From NCBI GenBank assembly GCA_030538085.1, contig JAUNUR010000002.1, forward strand, positions 55,022 to 119,021: a stretch of DNA of 64,000 bases. Reading direction: 5' to 3'. Shown piece by piece: positions 1-8,325 of the stretch. This DNA is from Pseudomonadota bacterium. GTDB taxonomy: Bacteria; Pseudomonadota; Gammaproteobacteria; Burkholderiales; Burkholderiaceae_C. Numbering within the stretch: position 1 is the first letter of the stretch; each line of letters starts with the position of its first letter. Below the pieces are notes generated by a model that was not told the DNA's origin, made no database searches, and saw only the letters and a list, made by a program, of their open reading frames with translations. A program made the translations under genes and the position numbers.

Positions 1-178
1 CGACGCCTACGCCGCCACCCAGGCCAGCGCGCAGGACCTGAGCAACGCGCTGGTCAAGCTGTACAAGGACAACGCCAGCACGCTCACGCCCGATCCGCTG
101 TACGTGCGTTTCTACTACTCGCACCCGCCCGCCAGCGAACGCATCGCGCGCATGGGCGCGCGGGTGCAACCGGCTTGA
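1..178 (+). CDS. M48 family metallopeptidase, C-terminal fragment (window edge)
   Basis: Only the last 58 codons are inside the window; the reading frame is open from base 2 and stops with TGA at 176-178. The visible tail contains a segment reading YYSHPPASERI, typical of the extreme C terminus of Ste24/HtpX-like M48 zinc peptidases (membrane-associated CAAX-type proteases). The HExxH active site lies upstream, outside the window, so catalytic competence cannot be judged. phhB begins 11 bases after the stop, so the two are probably co-transcribed. The assignment rests on this short motif and is moderate. Confidence 0.7.
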   Translation, partial: DAYAATQASAQDLSNALVKLYKDNASTLTPDPLYVRFYYSHPPASERIARMGARVQPA

Positions 179-189
179 ATGGCTCGGGC

Positions 190-546
190 ATGAATTTCAA
201 CCCAAATCAGCCTCTAGCGCATGTCCAACAAGCACTGTCAGCTATCGAACTTGAAGCATCATTGACTCCCCTGCCCGGCTGGCGAACCACGACATTGAGC
301 GCCGCACCCGCCATTGAGAAGCACTGGCGCCTGCCCGGTTTCCGCCAGCCCATGGCGCTGGCCCAGGCCGTGGCCGATTTGGCCGAACGGCTCAACCACC
401 ATCCCGAATTGCTGATCGGCCATGGCGTCTGCACCGTGCGCTGGACCACGCACGACGCCGGCGGCGTGACCGCGCTCGACCTTGACGCCGCCCGCCGCAC
501 CGACGCCTTGGCGGCGCATCTGGGCGCATTGCCAGAAAGCGCATGA
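190..546 (+). CDS. phhB: 4a-hydroxytetrahydrobiopterin dehydratase (pterin-4a-carbinolamine dehydratase)
   Basis: This 118-residue protein would dehydrate 4a-hydroxytetrahydrobiopterin to regenerate the cofactor of phenylalanine hydroxylase. The family signature is visible: a LPGW box at residues 28-31, the histidine pair with proline at 70-72 and a THDAGG motif with His88, the pterin-binding histidines. I chose the ATG at 190; an in-frame TTG at 175 overlaps the preceding stop. The first ~24 residues are encoded by a short dispersed repeat (about 201-260), so the ancestral start may have been different. The gene overlaps rsgA by 4 bases (ATGA at 543-546), indicating translational coupling. 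Confidence 0.88.
   Translation: MNFNPNQPLAHVQQALSAIELEASLTPLPGWRTTTLSAAPAIEKHWRLPGFRQPMALAQAVADLAERLNHHPELLIGHGVCTVRWTTHDAGGVTALDLDAARRTDALAAHLGALPESA
201..260. repeat. Short dispersed repeat forming the 5' coding end of phhB
   Basis: Read on the minus strand, this segment has the core GATAGCTG, a GTGCTTGTTGGACA stretch, then GCGCTAGAGGC. The same order of blocks (AGCTG, ~18 bases, GCGCT, then AGGC) occurs inside trmB (60531-60594) and, on the minus strand, inside mutL (about 51190-51255). From memory, similar GATAGCT/CAAGCGCT sequences are abundant between genes in Comamonadaceae. Here the repeat encodes residues about 4-24 of PhhB. Confidence 0.55.
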
Positions 547-1625
547 GCCGCCCGCGCCTCCCGCCCACCCCCGCCGACGCGCGCCTGCGCGAAGGCCTGG
601 TCGTCAGCGCGCATGGCCGCCACTGCGTGGTCGAGACGCCCGAGGGCGAGCGCGTCATCTGCCACCCACGCGGCAAAAAACTGGCCGTGGTCGTTGGCGA
701 CCGCGTGCGCTGGTTGCCCAGCCAGGATGAAGGCACCATCGAGCGCATCGACGAGCGCCGCAACCTGCTCTACCGCCAGGACGAGGTACGCACCAAGAGC
801 TTCGCCGCCAACCTGGACCAAGTGCTGATCCTTGTCGCCGCCGAGCCCGAGTTTTCAGAGCACCAGCTTGCCCGCGCCCTGATCGCCTGCGAGGCCGAGC
901 ACGTCGAGCCGCTCATCGTGCTCAACAAGGCCGATTTGACGGAGCCATTCGCCCGCGCCTGGGCCCGCCTGGCGCCGTACCGCGCGATGGGCTACACGGT
1001 GCTGCCGATCGCGGCCAAGCCGTCGTGCCCTCACCCCAACCCTCTCCCGCCAGCGGGAGAGGGAGAAAACCCCATCGCGCCTGCCACGACCCATGTGGAC
1101 TTGCTCCCTCTCCCCGCTGGGGAGAGGGTTGGGGTGAGGGGCGACCACGATGCGATGAGCCTCGGTTCGTTCGACGCGTTGATGGCCCGCCTGCAAGGCC
1201 ACACCACCCTCATCCTCGGCCCCAGCGGCGCCGGCAAGAGCACCCTGATCAACCGCGCCGTCCCCGGCGCCGCCGCGCAGACCGGCGAAATCTCGCAGGC
1301 GCTGAACAGCGGCAAGCACACCACGACGACAACGACCTGGTACTGGCTGGATGGCGCCCGCACCTGCGCCCTCATCGACTCCCCCGGCTTCCAGGAGTTC
1401 GGCCTGCGCCACATCGACCCCATGCAACTGGCCGCTTACATGCCCGACATCAAGCCGCACGTGGCCGAATGCCGGTTCTACAACTGCACGCATTTGCATG
1501 AGCCGGGGTGTGGGGTCAGGGCAGCCGTCGCGCCCGATGCCCAAGCGCCCGCCAGCACCTCGGGAATCGGCGCCAATCGCTACAAAATTTACAGCGATTT
1601 GTTTGCTGAACTGCATGGCGCGTGA
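543..1625 (+). CDS. rsgA: Ribosome small-subunit biogenesis GTPase RsgA, with repeat-encoded insert
   Basis: RsgA is a circularly permuted GTPase that checks maturation of the 30S subunit. The 360-residue protein shows an N-terminal OB-fold region (about 15-75), then the G motifs in permuted order: NKAD at 128-131, G5 near 155-158, P-loop GPSGAGKS at 226-233 and DSPG at 279-282. The zinc ligands are Cys310, Cys315, His317 and Cys323. It is longer than the usual ~300-320 residues because residues about 162-200 are encoded by an inverted pair of REP-like repeats (1028-1141, 114 bp). The insert keeps the frame and lies in the loop between G5 and the P-loop. All catalytic motifs are intact, so the protein is likely functional. 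Confidence 0.95.
   Translation: MSRPRLPPTPADARLREGLVVSAHGRHCVVETPEGERVICHPRGKKLAVVVGDRVRWLPSQDEGTIERIDERRNLLYRQDEVRTKSFAANLDQVLILVAAEPEFSEHQLARALIACEAEHVEPLIVLNKADLTEPFARAWARLAPYRAMGYTVLPIAAKPSCPHPNPLPPAGEGENPIAPATTHVDLLPLPAGERVGVRGDHDAMSLGSFDALMARLQGHTTLILGPSGAGKSTLINRAVPGAAAQTGEISQALNSGKHTTTTTTWYWLDGARTCALIDSPGFQEFGLRHIDPMQLAAYMPDIKPHVAECRFYNCTHLHEPGCGVRAAVAPDAQAPASTSGIGANRYKIYSDLFAELHGA
1028..1141. repeat. REP-like inverted doublet inserted in frame inside rsgA
   Basis: Two inverted copies of a unit starting CCCTCACCCCAACCC face each other, at 1028-1067 and about 1108-1141. Each unit carries its own hairpin: CTCTCCCGC/GCGGGAGAG in the first and CTCTCCCC/GGGGAGAG in the second. The span is exactly 114 bp (38 codons) with no stop in the rsgA frame. 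A third unit lies at 4177-4212 between genes. This architecture resembles the REP/BIME elements mobilised by TnpA-REP (RAYT) proteins. Confidence 0.8.
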
Positions 1626-1863
1626 CGCCGCCGCAAGCTGGCGTTGAGCGCAGCGAAACCCAGCACCCCGCGCAACCGCTGGGTTTCCAGTTCCATCGGC
1701 CCACGGGCTTTTCATCTACACCCTCTCAGGTCAAGCAAACCAATACGCAGCTCGGCCATGGGATACGAAATTCACGGACAAGGTCGCGGCATACCTCGTT
1801 GCCGTGCGCCAACCTCTACCGGGCAGTTTCTTTTGCGTCCCTTACGAGCTGATCAAGACCAAC

Positions 1864-2415
1864 TCAAGTCGCCTCGCTCGCCTGACGCGGAGCAAGCAAC
1901 TGCTTGGCAAAGCGCTCCACCGCCGCCCAGTCGGTGAATTCCACCTTCGCCCTTGGGTCGGTCGGACCCTTGGTCATCCACATGATGAAGCGGATCACCT
2001 GCCGATCAACGAAGCGGTAGCTGGGGTAGTCGATACGGCCCGCGAACACGCCCGCCAACGTCGGTGCCCAGCCCGTTTGCTTGAGAAATTTCAGCACATA
2101 GGGATTGGTCTCGGCGGTGTTCTTGGCGGGCTTGCGCGCCACCACGTTGACCGAGAAGAACGCGCTCGGTTTGCTTTCAAGCAGCGCGCGGTGTCGGGCG
2201 ACGAAGCGGTGCACGGCAGGCCGGTGCTTGCCATAGCGAATACTCGCGCCGATGACGATCTGGTCGAACGCAGCCAGATCCAGTGACGGCGTCTCGTCGC
2301 CCAGTTCCACCATTTCCGCTGCCTGCCCCGCCCCCGCCAGTATCTGCCGCATGCGCTCGCAAATGCGCCGCGTCTGTCCATCGACGGTGGAATAGAGGAA
2401 AAGCGTTCGTGTCAT
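1864..2415 (-). CDS. hemG: Menaquinone-dependent protoporphyrinogen IX dehydrogenase (flavodoxin fold)
   Basis: HemG oxidises protoporphyrinogen IX to protoporphyrin IX in haem biosynthesis, passing electrons to the quinone pool. The 183-residue protein has the length of the E. coli enzyme and shares its landmarks: the FMN phosphate-binding loop YSTVDGQTR near residue 8, the IGASIRYG segment near 56, the SVNVVARKP segment near 88 and a C-terminal FTDWAAV segment. It lies 38 bases downstream of cysE on the same strand and may be co-transcribed with it. The 238-bp gap to rsgA (1626-1863) shows no gene. Confidence 0.9.
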   Translation of the reverse strand: MTRTLFLYSTVDGQTRRICERMRQILAGAGQAAEMVELGDETPSLDLAAFDQIVIGASIRYGKHRPAVHRFVARHRALLESKPSAFFSVNVVARKPAKNTAETNPYVLKFLKQTGWAPTLAGVFAGRIDYPSYRFVDRQVIRFIMWMTKGPTDPRAKVEFTDWAAVERFAKQLLAPRQASEAT

Positions 2416-2453
2416 GCGGATCGCCCCTTGCGGGGTCAGGCCAGGCCGTGGGT

Positions 2454-3224
2454 CTACTTGCCCACCAGTTCATTCAGCTTGTCGGCTTCGAAGCTTTCCT
2501 CGCGTGTCGCCTCCTTGGGCACGCAGTCGGGGTCGATCTGGCACGAGAGTTTTTCAATCGCCTGCCACAGCAGCATGATCTGGTGCTCCTGGCTGGCGGT
2601 GCCGTCGATCAGGCCGCGCAGCGCCTGGCTCACGGGATCGTCGTTCTGCGTCACGCCATAGGCCGAAAAACCCATCTTGGCCGCCGCCTCTTCACGCTTG
2701 GCCACGTCGTCGGCCTGGATGATGCGCGCCGGGTTGCCCACCGCCGTGGCGCCCGCGGGTACCGGTTTGGTGACCACGGCCGACGAGCCGATCTTGGCCC
2801 CGTCGCCCACCGTGAAACCGCCCAGCACCTGACTGCTGGCGCCCACGATGACGCCCTTGCCCAGCGTGGGGTGGCGCTTGCTGCCCTTGGCGAGCGAGGT
2901 GCCGCCCAGCGTGACGCCCTGGTAAATGGTGCAGTCGTCGCCGATCTCGGCGGTTTCGCCAATTACCACGCCCATGCCGTGGTCGATGAACACGCGCTCA
3001 CCGATCTTCGCGCCGGGGTGAATCTCGATACCCGTGAGAAAGCGTCCCCAGTGCGAGATCCAGCGCGCCAGCCAGTGCCAGCCGCCGTTCCACAGCGGGT
3101 GCGCTATGCGGTGCAGCACCAGGGCGTGAAAGCCAGGATATGAAAACACCACATCCCACACGCTGCGCGCGGCGGGATCACGCTCAAGAATGGCCTGGGT
3201 ATAGGAACGGATGCGCTGCAACAT
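2454..3224 (-). CDS. cysE: Serine O-acetyltransferase
   Basis: CysE acetylates L-serine to O-acetylserine, the first committed step of cysteine biosynthesis, in the cytoplasm. The 256-residue protein has an N-terminal helical region followed by left-handed beta-helix hexapeptide repeats (about 65-175). Hallmark segments are IDHGMGVVIGETAEIGD and GVTLGGT, with the catalytic Asp-His pair in the first. Beyond the hexapeptide domain is an extra ~80-residue C-terminal tail, longer than in the shortest CysE forms. It starts with ATG at 3224. Confidence 0.93.
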   Translation of the reverse strand: MLQRIRSYTQAILERDPAARSVWDVVFSYPGFHALVLHRIAHPLWNGGWHWLARWISHWGRFLTGIEIHPGAKIGERVFIDHGMGVVIGETAEIGDDCTIYQGVTLGGTSLAKGSKRHPTLGKGVIVGASSQVLGGFTVGDGAKIGSSAVVTKPVPAGATAVGNPARIIQADDVAKREEAAAKMGFSAYGVTQNDDPVSQALRGLIDGTASQEHQIMLLWQAIEKLSCQIDPDCVPKEATREESFEADKLNELVGK

Positions 3225-3300
3225 GGTTGGGTGGCGAGTCTAACGCGCCTCGCATCCGCCCGCGCGGCACCGGGCACTTACAGCATCCTCGCGGGTGTCT

Positions 3301-3328
3301 GAGAGGCTGTCCTCAAACTCCTCGCGCC
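3301..3328. repeat. 28-bp repeat, copy 1
   Basis: The core AGGCTGTCC(T/C)CAAACTCC followed by TCGCGCC recurs at 41852-41879 with about 26 of 28 bases identical. It lies in the gap between cysE and the SUKH-like gene. It could be the end of a decayed mobile element, but no partner inverted repeat was found nearby. Confidence 0.5.
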
Positions 3329-3440
3329 ACGCTCGTCCCGGTCTCGGCGCGCTGCTTCGTTGCAGCACTTGCCAATAGCCCAAGACGGTTTTATGAGAAC
3401 ATGCCCAAACTTGCCCGCCACCCAGTCTCGACTCTTCCTT

Positions 3441-4022
3441 ATGCATGCCATGGACGCTCTTTTCGCCCGCATCGACCAAGCACTGAACATCCGGCTACCT
3501 GGGTTCTACAAGGCATTGGCGCAAGAGTTTCGCCTGGACCAGCAGGCAATGCAGGCCAATGAACTGACGCTGCTCCATGGCTTGGGTGATGTTCCCTCGC
3601 TCAATGCTGCGTACGAGATTCAACGCCATCTGCCGGACTGTCTGATGATCGGCAACGACAGCGGTGGCTGCGGCATTCTGGTGCGTGCCGATGACAGCGG
3701 TGACAGCAATATCTACTGCTGCGGGCTTGGCGCACTGGGGCCAGACGAGCTGGCCGTGCTGGCGCCTTCGCTTGCCCACTGGCGCAAGATTGGCTGGGCC
3801 AGCGGCGCTCATCGCTGGTACGAGTCGCGCGATCTGACGATGCGGTGGAACTCTGCGGAATGGCGCGAAAGCCACGACCAGGCCACGGTTCAGCATTTCT
3901 TGCGCACACAGCTGGCCACGCTGGCCGACATGCGTGCCGCCGGCACCATCGACACCAAGCTGTATCTGCACCGCAAGCAGACGCTTGAATGGCTCGAACA
4001 ACGCGCGGAGCCGGCTCGCTGA
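3441..4022 (+). CDS. SMI1/KNR4 (SUKH) family protein, orphan
   Basis: This is a 193-residue soluble protein with no signal peptide. The segment MIGNDSGGCGILV followed by a GLGALGP turn resembles the conserved core of the SUKH (SMI1/KNR4) superfamily. Many bacterial members neutralise secreted or contact-dependent toxins; others have unknown roles. No toxin, Rhs/CDI or T6SS gene is nearby, so an immunity role is only a possibility. I chose the ATG at 3441; an ATG at 3450 is an alternative, and the upstream extension to 3360 lacks family character. It is convergent with phaB. Confidence 0.6.
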   Translation: MHAMDALFARIDQALNIRLPGFYKALAQEFRLDQQAMQANELTLLHGLGDVPSLNAAYEIQRHLPDCLMIGNDSGGCGILVRADDSGDSNIYCCGLGALGPDELAVLAPSLAHWRKIGWASGAHRWYESRDLTMRWNSAEWRESHDQATVQHFLRTQLATLADMRAAGTIDTKLYLHRKQTLEWLEQRAEPAR

Positions 4023-4097
4023 AAAAAGAAGCCACGGCACCGGGCCATCGCGGAAAGCTTCTGCCGGACTCGGCGGAGCAATACGTTTCGGGGCCAG

Positions 4098-4133
4098 CAA
4101 AAACAAAAAGGGAGCGTGCTTCTACACGCTCCC
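4098..4133 (-). terminator. Rho-independent terminator after phaB
   Basis: A 9-bp perfect stem (GGGAGCGTG at 4110-4118, CACGCTCCC at 4125-4133) with a 6-base loop is followed, on the minus strand, by a T-rich tract (complement of the A-run at 4099-4109). Position and polarity fit termination of phaB transcription. Confidence 0.8.
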
Positions 4134-4135
4134 CT

Positions 4136-4267
4136 TTCAACCTATTGAAAATTTCGTAATTCATGACACGCCGCTTGCCCTCACCCCAACCCTCTCCCAG
4201 AGGGAGAGGGAGATTTCTTTCTGATGGCCCGCGCTGTCGTGATTTTTGGAAACGTCAATAGGTTCAA
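4136..4267. repeat. 132-bp inverted-end element with REP-like centre
   Basis: The left end TTCAACCTATTGA (4136-4148) is mirrored by the right end, whose complement reads TTGAACCTATTGA (4255-4267). Similarity continues inwards for about 35 bp: a TTCATGACA block on the left and TCACGACAG on the right. The centre (4177-4212) holds the CCCTCACCCCAACCC hairpin unit also found in rsgA. The terminal motif recurs at 27103-27115 and 63883-63895. It has no coding capacity and looks like a MITE-type or composite repeat. Confidence 0.7.
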
Positions 4268-4294
4268 TGACGGCCCAGCAGGCAAGACCGCCGA

Positions 4295-5032
4295 TCAGCC
4301 CATGTGCAAACCGCCGTTGCACGAGAAGTTGGCGCCGGTGGTGAAGCCGGCATCGTCGCTGGCCAGCCAGGCGACGATGGAGCCGATCTCGTCGGGCGTG
4401 CCCAGGCGCTTGACGGGAATGCCGGCGACGATCTTCTCCAGCACGTCGGGGCGGATGGCCTTGACCATGTCGGTGCCGATGTAGCCCGGGCTGACGGTGT
4501 TGACGGTGACACCCTTGTTGGCCATCTCCTGCGCCAGCGCCATGGCGAAGCCGTGCATGCCGGCCTTGGCGGCGGAGTAGTTGGTCTGGCCCGCCTGACC
4601 CTTCTGGCCGTTGATGGAGCTGATCTGGATCACGCGGCCCCAGCCTTTCTCGACCATGTCGGGAATGACCTGCTTGGTCACGTTGAACATGCTGGTCAGG
4701 TTGGTGTCGATCACGGCGTCCCAGTCCTCGCGCGTCATCTTCAGGAACATGCGGTCGCGCGTGATGCCGGCGTTATTGACCAGCACGTCGATCGGGCCAT
4801 GCTCGGACTTGGCCTTGGCGAAGGCGTCGGCGGTGGACTGCCAGTCGCTCACGTTGCCCACGCTGGCGTGGAAGGTGTAGCCCTGCGCCTTCTGCTCGTC
4901 CAGCCACTTCTGGAAATCGCGCGTGGGGCCGCAGCCGGCGATGACCGTGAAGCCATCCTTGTGCAGGCGCTGGCAAATGGCGGTACCAATGCCACCCATG
5001 CCGCCGGTGACGTATGCAACTTTCTGGCTCAT
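4295..5032 (-). CDS. phaB: Acetoacetyl-CoA reductase (NADPH)
   Basis: PhaB reduces acetoacetyl-CoA to (R)-3-hydroxybutyryl-CoA, the PHB monomer. The 245-residue short-chain dehydrogenase has the GGMGGIG nucleotide-binding loop (10-16), NNAG near 86-89, and catalytic residues Ser138/139, Tyr152 and Lys156. The C-terminal GYIGTDMV stretch is characteristic of PhaB. It lies 149 bases downstream of phaA on the same strand, a gap long enough to hold its own promoter, and a strong terminator follows it. Length and motifs match the Cupriavidus necator enzyme closely. Confidence 0.95.
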   Translation of the reverse strand: MSQKVAYVTGGMGGIGTAICQRLHKDGFTVIAGCGPTRDFQKWLDEQKAQGYTFHASVGNVSDWQSTADAFAKAKSEHGPIDVLVNNAGITRDRMFLKMTREDWDAVIDTNLTSMFNVTKQVIPDMVEKGWGRVIQISSINGQKGQAGQTNYSAAKAGMHGFAMALAQEMANKGVTVNTVSPGYIGTDMVKAIRPDVLEKIVAGIPVKRLGTPDEIGSIVAWLASDDAGFTTGANFSCNGGLHMG

Positions 5033-5181
5033 TTTTGGTCTCCTTTGACACTACAAACAATATAGCTATACAGTCAATATTAGCGCGGAATCAGAAGCAA
5101 TTCAGCTCATAAACCAGCCGATGTGCGAGTTTTGCACGGGGCAAGCGGCGGGTGCCGCCGCCAGCCCCGTGTGGCATGCCA

Positions 5182-6363
5182 TCACACCCGCTCGACCGCC
5201 ATGGCCACGCCCATGCCGCCGCCGATGCACAGGCCAGCCAGGCCCTTCTTGGCGCCGCTGCGCTGCATCTCGTGCAGCAGCGTCACCAGGATGCGGCAGC
5301 CGCTGGCGCCGATGGGGTGGCCGATGGCGATGGCGCCACCGTTGACGTTGACCTTGGCCGGATCGGCGCCCAGCAGCTTGTTGACGGCACAGGCCTGCGC
5401 GGCGAACGCCTCGTTCAGCTCGAACAGGTCAACATCGCCCACGCTCCAGCCGGCGCGCTTGAGCGCTTTCTGCGACGCCGATACTGGACCCAGGCCCATG
5501 ACCGCCGGGTCCAGGCCGCTGGTGGCGTAGCCGGCGATGCGCGCCAGAGGCTTGAGGCCCAGCTCGGCCGCTTTCTTGGCGCTCATCACCACCACGGCGG
5601 CGGCGCCGTCGTTGATGCCGCTGGCGTTGCCTGCGGTCACGCTGCCAGCCTTGTCGAAGGCGGGGCGCAGACCGGCGAGGGCCTCGGCATTGGTCTTGGT
5701 GTTGATGTATTCGTCGGTGTCGAAGACGATGGGATCGCCCTTGCGCTGCGGAATGCTGACGGGAACGATCTCGTCCTTGAACTTGCCGGCCGCCTGCGCG
5801 GCGGCGGCCTTCTTCTGGCTGTTCAAGGCCAACTCGTCCTGCATCTCGCGGGTGATGCCTTCCTGCTTGGCCACGTTCTCGGCGGTGATGCCCATGTGGT
5901 ACTGGTTGTACACGTCCCACAGGCCGTCGACGATCATGGTGTCGACCATCTTCCAGTCGCCCATGCGCTGGCCGTCGCGGCTGCCGGGCACCACGTGGGG
6001 CGATGCGCTCATGTTCTCCTGGCCGCCGGCCACCACGATCTCGCTGTCGCCGGTCGCGACGGCTTGCGCGGCCAGCATGACGCTCTTGAGGCCCGAGCCA
6101 CAGACGGCGTTGATGGTCATGGCCGGGGTTTCCTTGGCCACGCCGGCCTTCATCATGGCCTGGCGCGCGGCGTTCTGGCCCACGCCAGCGGTCAGGATCT
6201 GGCCCATGATGACTTCGCCCACCTGGTCGGGGGCGATGTTGGCGCGCTCCAGCGCGGCCTTGATGACGATGCCGCCCAACTCGGTGGCGGGCACCTTGGC
6301 GAGCGAGCCGCCGAACTTGCCCACGGCGGTGCGGGCGGCGGAAACGATGACGATATCTTCCAT
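5182..6363 (-). CDS. phaA: Acetyl-CoA C-acetyltransferase (beta-ketothiolase)
   Basis: PhaA condenses two acetyl-CoA to acetoacetyl-CoA, the first step of PHB synthesis. The 393-residue thiolase has all catalytic residues: nucleophile Cys88 in AVCGSG, His349 in GHPIGASG and Cys379 in CIGGGMG. Its length equals that of the classic PhaA enzymes. It lies 68 bases after phaC on the same strand, consistent with a phaC-phaA-phaB cluster. The only ambiguity is with other biosynthetic thiolases, which the neighbours resolve. Confidence 0.96.
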   Translation of the reverse strand: MEDIVIVSAARTAVGKFGGSLAKVPATELGGIVIKAALERANIAPDQVGEVIMGQILTAGVGQNAARQAMMKAGVAKETPAMTINAVCGSGLKSVMLAAQAVATGDSEIVVAGGQENMSASPHVVPGSRDGQRMGDWKMVDTMIVDGLWDVYNQYHMGITAENVAKQEGITREMQDELALNSQKKAAAAQAAGKFKDEIVPVSIPQRKGDPIVFDTDEYINTKTNAEALAGLRPAFDKAGSVTAGNASGINDGAAAVVVMSAKKAAELGLKPLARIAGYATSGLDPAVMGLGPVSASQKALKRAGWSVGDVDLFELNEAFAAQACAVNKLLGADPAKVNVNGGAIAIGHPIGASGCRILVTLLHEMQRSGAKKGLAGLCIGGGMGVAMAVERV

Positions 6364-6431
6364 ACATGCTCTCCTATTGATAGCTTTTTACGCATGTCCA
6401 TCATGCACTCAAACCGTTTCAGGCATATGAA

Positions 6432-8177
6432 TCAGGCTTTCGCCTTGACGTAACGACCTGGCGCTGGCTCGATGGCCTGGTACTGCTTGCCATTGCCGTA
6501 TCCCTTGGGTGCGGCAATCTGTTTGCCGGCATGGCTCTTGAGCCAGGCGGCCCAGTCGTCCCACCAACTGCCGGGCGTTTCGGTTGCGCCGGCAATCCAG
6601 TCCTTGACCTGGGGCGGAAACTTGCCGTCGTCGCGCACCCAGTGGCTGCGCTTGTTGGCGGCGGGTGGATTGATGACGCCGGCGATATGGCCGGAGGCAC
6701 CCATCATGAAGCGCTTGGGCCCCGGCAGCACTTGCGTGTTGGCGTAGGCGCCACCGATGGGCACGATGTGGTCCTCGCGCGAGCCATAGACGTACACCGG
6801 CAGGTCGACCTTGCGCAGATCGACCTTCTCGCCGCAGACGGTGAGCTTGCCAGGCTTGACCAGGTTGTTCTCCAGGTAGGTGTTGCGCAGGTACCAGGCG
6901 TACCACGGCCCGGGCAGGTTGGTGGCGTCGCTGTTCCAGTACAGCAGGTCGAACGGCGGCGGGGTTTCGCCCTTCAGGTAGTTGCCGACCACGTAGTTCC
7001 ACACCAGGTCGTTGGGGCGCAGAAAGCTGAAGGTGCTGGCCAGGTCCTGCCCGCGCAGCATGCCGCCCTCGCCCATCTGCATCTCGCGGTACTTGACCAT
7101 GTTCTCGTCGATGAAGACATCAAGGATGCCCGTGTCGGTGAAATCCACCAGGGTGGTCAGCAGCGTGGCGCTGGCGGCGGGCTTTTCGCCACGCGCGGCC
7201 AAAACGGCCAGCGCCGTGGTCAGGATGGTGCCGCCGACGCAGAAGCCCAGTGCATTGATCTGCTTGGCGCCCGTGATGTCTTGCACGCGGTGGATGGCCT
7301 CGATGGCGGCATGCTCGATGTAGTCATCCCAGGTGGCCTTTTCCATCGAGGCATCGGGGTTGCGCCAACTGACGACGAAAGTGCGATGGCCCTGGCTCAC
7401 GGCGTAGCGGATGAGCGAATTCTCGGGCTGCAGGTCAAGGATGTAGTACTTGTTGATGCAGGGCGGAATCAGCAGGAAGGGCTTTTCATGAACCTTGGCG
7501 GTCAGCGGCTTGTATTCGATGAGCTGGAAGAACGCGTTCTCGAACACCACCGCGCCCTCGGTCGTCGCGACGTTGCGGCCAACCTCGAACACGCTCTCGT
7601 CGGTCATCGACACGTGGCCCTGCCGCATGTCGTGCAACATGTTGGCCAGGCCCTTGGCCAGGCTTTCACCCTGGGTGTCGATGGCTTTTTGCTGCGCGTC
7701 GGCGTTGAAGGCCAGGTAGTTGCTGGGTGCGGCGGCGGCCACCCACTGCTCGACGGCGAAGCGCACGCGGTTGCGGGTCTTGGCATCGCCTTCCACGGCT
7801 TCGGCCAGGGCCATCAGCGTGCGGGCGTTCAGCAAGTAGACCGCGGCGGTGAACGAAGCCAGCGGGTTCAGCGCCCAGGCATCGCTCTTGAAGCGGCGGT
7901 CGGTCGTCCGGGGATTGGCCTGCAGGCTCTGGTTCCACAGCGCGGTGGCTTCCCGCACGTAATCCTGCTGCAGTTGCTGCAGCTTTTCCGGCGCGAAACT
8001 GAATTGCGGCATCTCCATGCCGGACAGGCTCTTGCCAGTGGCGCCCAGATCCATGTTCTGGAATTGCTGGAACGCTTTCATCCACGACTCGGCGAAGCCC
8101 TGCCCCATGGGGTTGCCGATCATCGCCTGCGGAAAGCTTCCCGCCATGTCCTGCCACAGGGTGCTGGATTGCTTCAT
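6432..8177 (-). CDS. phaC: Class I poly(3-hydroxyalkanoate) synthase
   Basis: PhaC polymerises 3-hydroxyacyl-CoA into PHA at the granule surface. The 581-residue protein is typical of class I synthases. An N-terminal region of ~200 residues precedes an alpha/beta-hydrolase domain with the lipase-like box GFCVGGT, containing nucleophile Cys313. The partners are Asp469 in SREDH and His497 in SGHIAG. A strong Shine-Dalgarno (AAGGAGG) precedes the ATG at 8177. It is the first gene of the pha cluster; its promoter must lie in 8178-8325, the gap shared with pgeF. Confidence 0.96.
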   Translation of the reverse strand: MKQSSTLWQDMAGSFPQAMIGNPMGQGFAESWMKAFQQFQNMDLGATGKSLSGMEMPQFSFAPEKLQQLQQDYVREATALWNQSLQANPRTTDRRFKSDAWALNPLASFTAAVYLLNARTLMALAEAVEGDAKTRNRVRFAVEQWVAAAAPSNYLAFNADAQQKAIDTQGESLAKGLANMLHDMRQGHVSMTDESVFEVGRNVATTEGAVVFENAFFQLIEYKPLTAKVHEKPFLLIPPCINKYYILDLQPENSLIRYAVSQGHRTFVVSWRNPDASMEKATWDDYIEHAAIEAIHRVQDITGAKQINALGFCVGGTILTTALAVLAARGEKPAASATLLTTLVDFTDTGILDVFIDENMVKYREMQMGEGGMLRGQDLASTFSFLRPNDLVWNYVVGNYLKGETPPPFDLLYWNSDATNLPGPWYAWYLRNTYLENNLVKPGKLTVCGEKVDLRKVDLPVYVYGSREDHIVPIGGAYANTQVLPGPKRFMMGASGHIAGVINPPAANKRSHWVRDDGKFPPQVKDWIAGATETPGSWWDDWAAWLKSHAGKQIAAPKGYGNGKQYQAIEPAPGRYVKAKA

Positions 8178-8325
8178 GCTGCCTCCTTTTTAGTGCTGGT
8201 GAGCGGTCAATTTTTTGACGGCGCCGCCATGGTTGTTCAGTATGCACGCCGCCGGTGACGCTGTGCTGACATACCTCCAATATACGCTGGCCACCGTCGG
8301 CTAATCGCCCCGCCCGCGCGCATCA

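Noticed and set aside
8193-8206. A 13-14 base match (GGTGAGCGGTCAA) to the MITE right end upstream of phaC
   Set aside because: Too short and without the terminal CTGCCGTTTCTAGG; most likely chance or a very old remnant.
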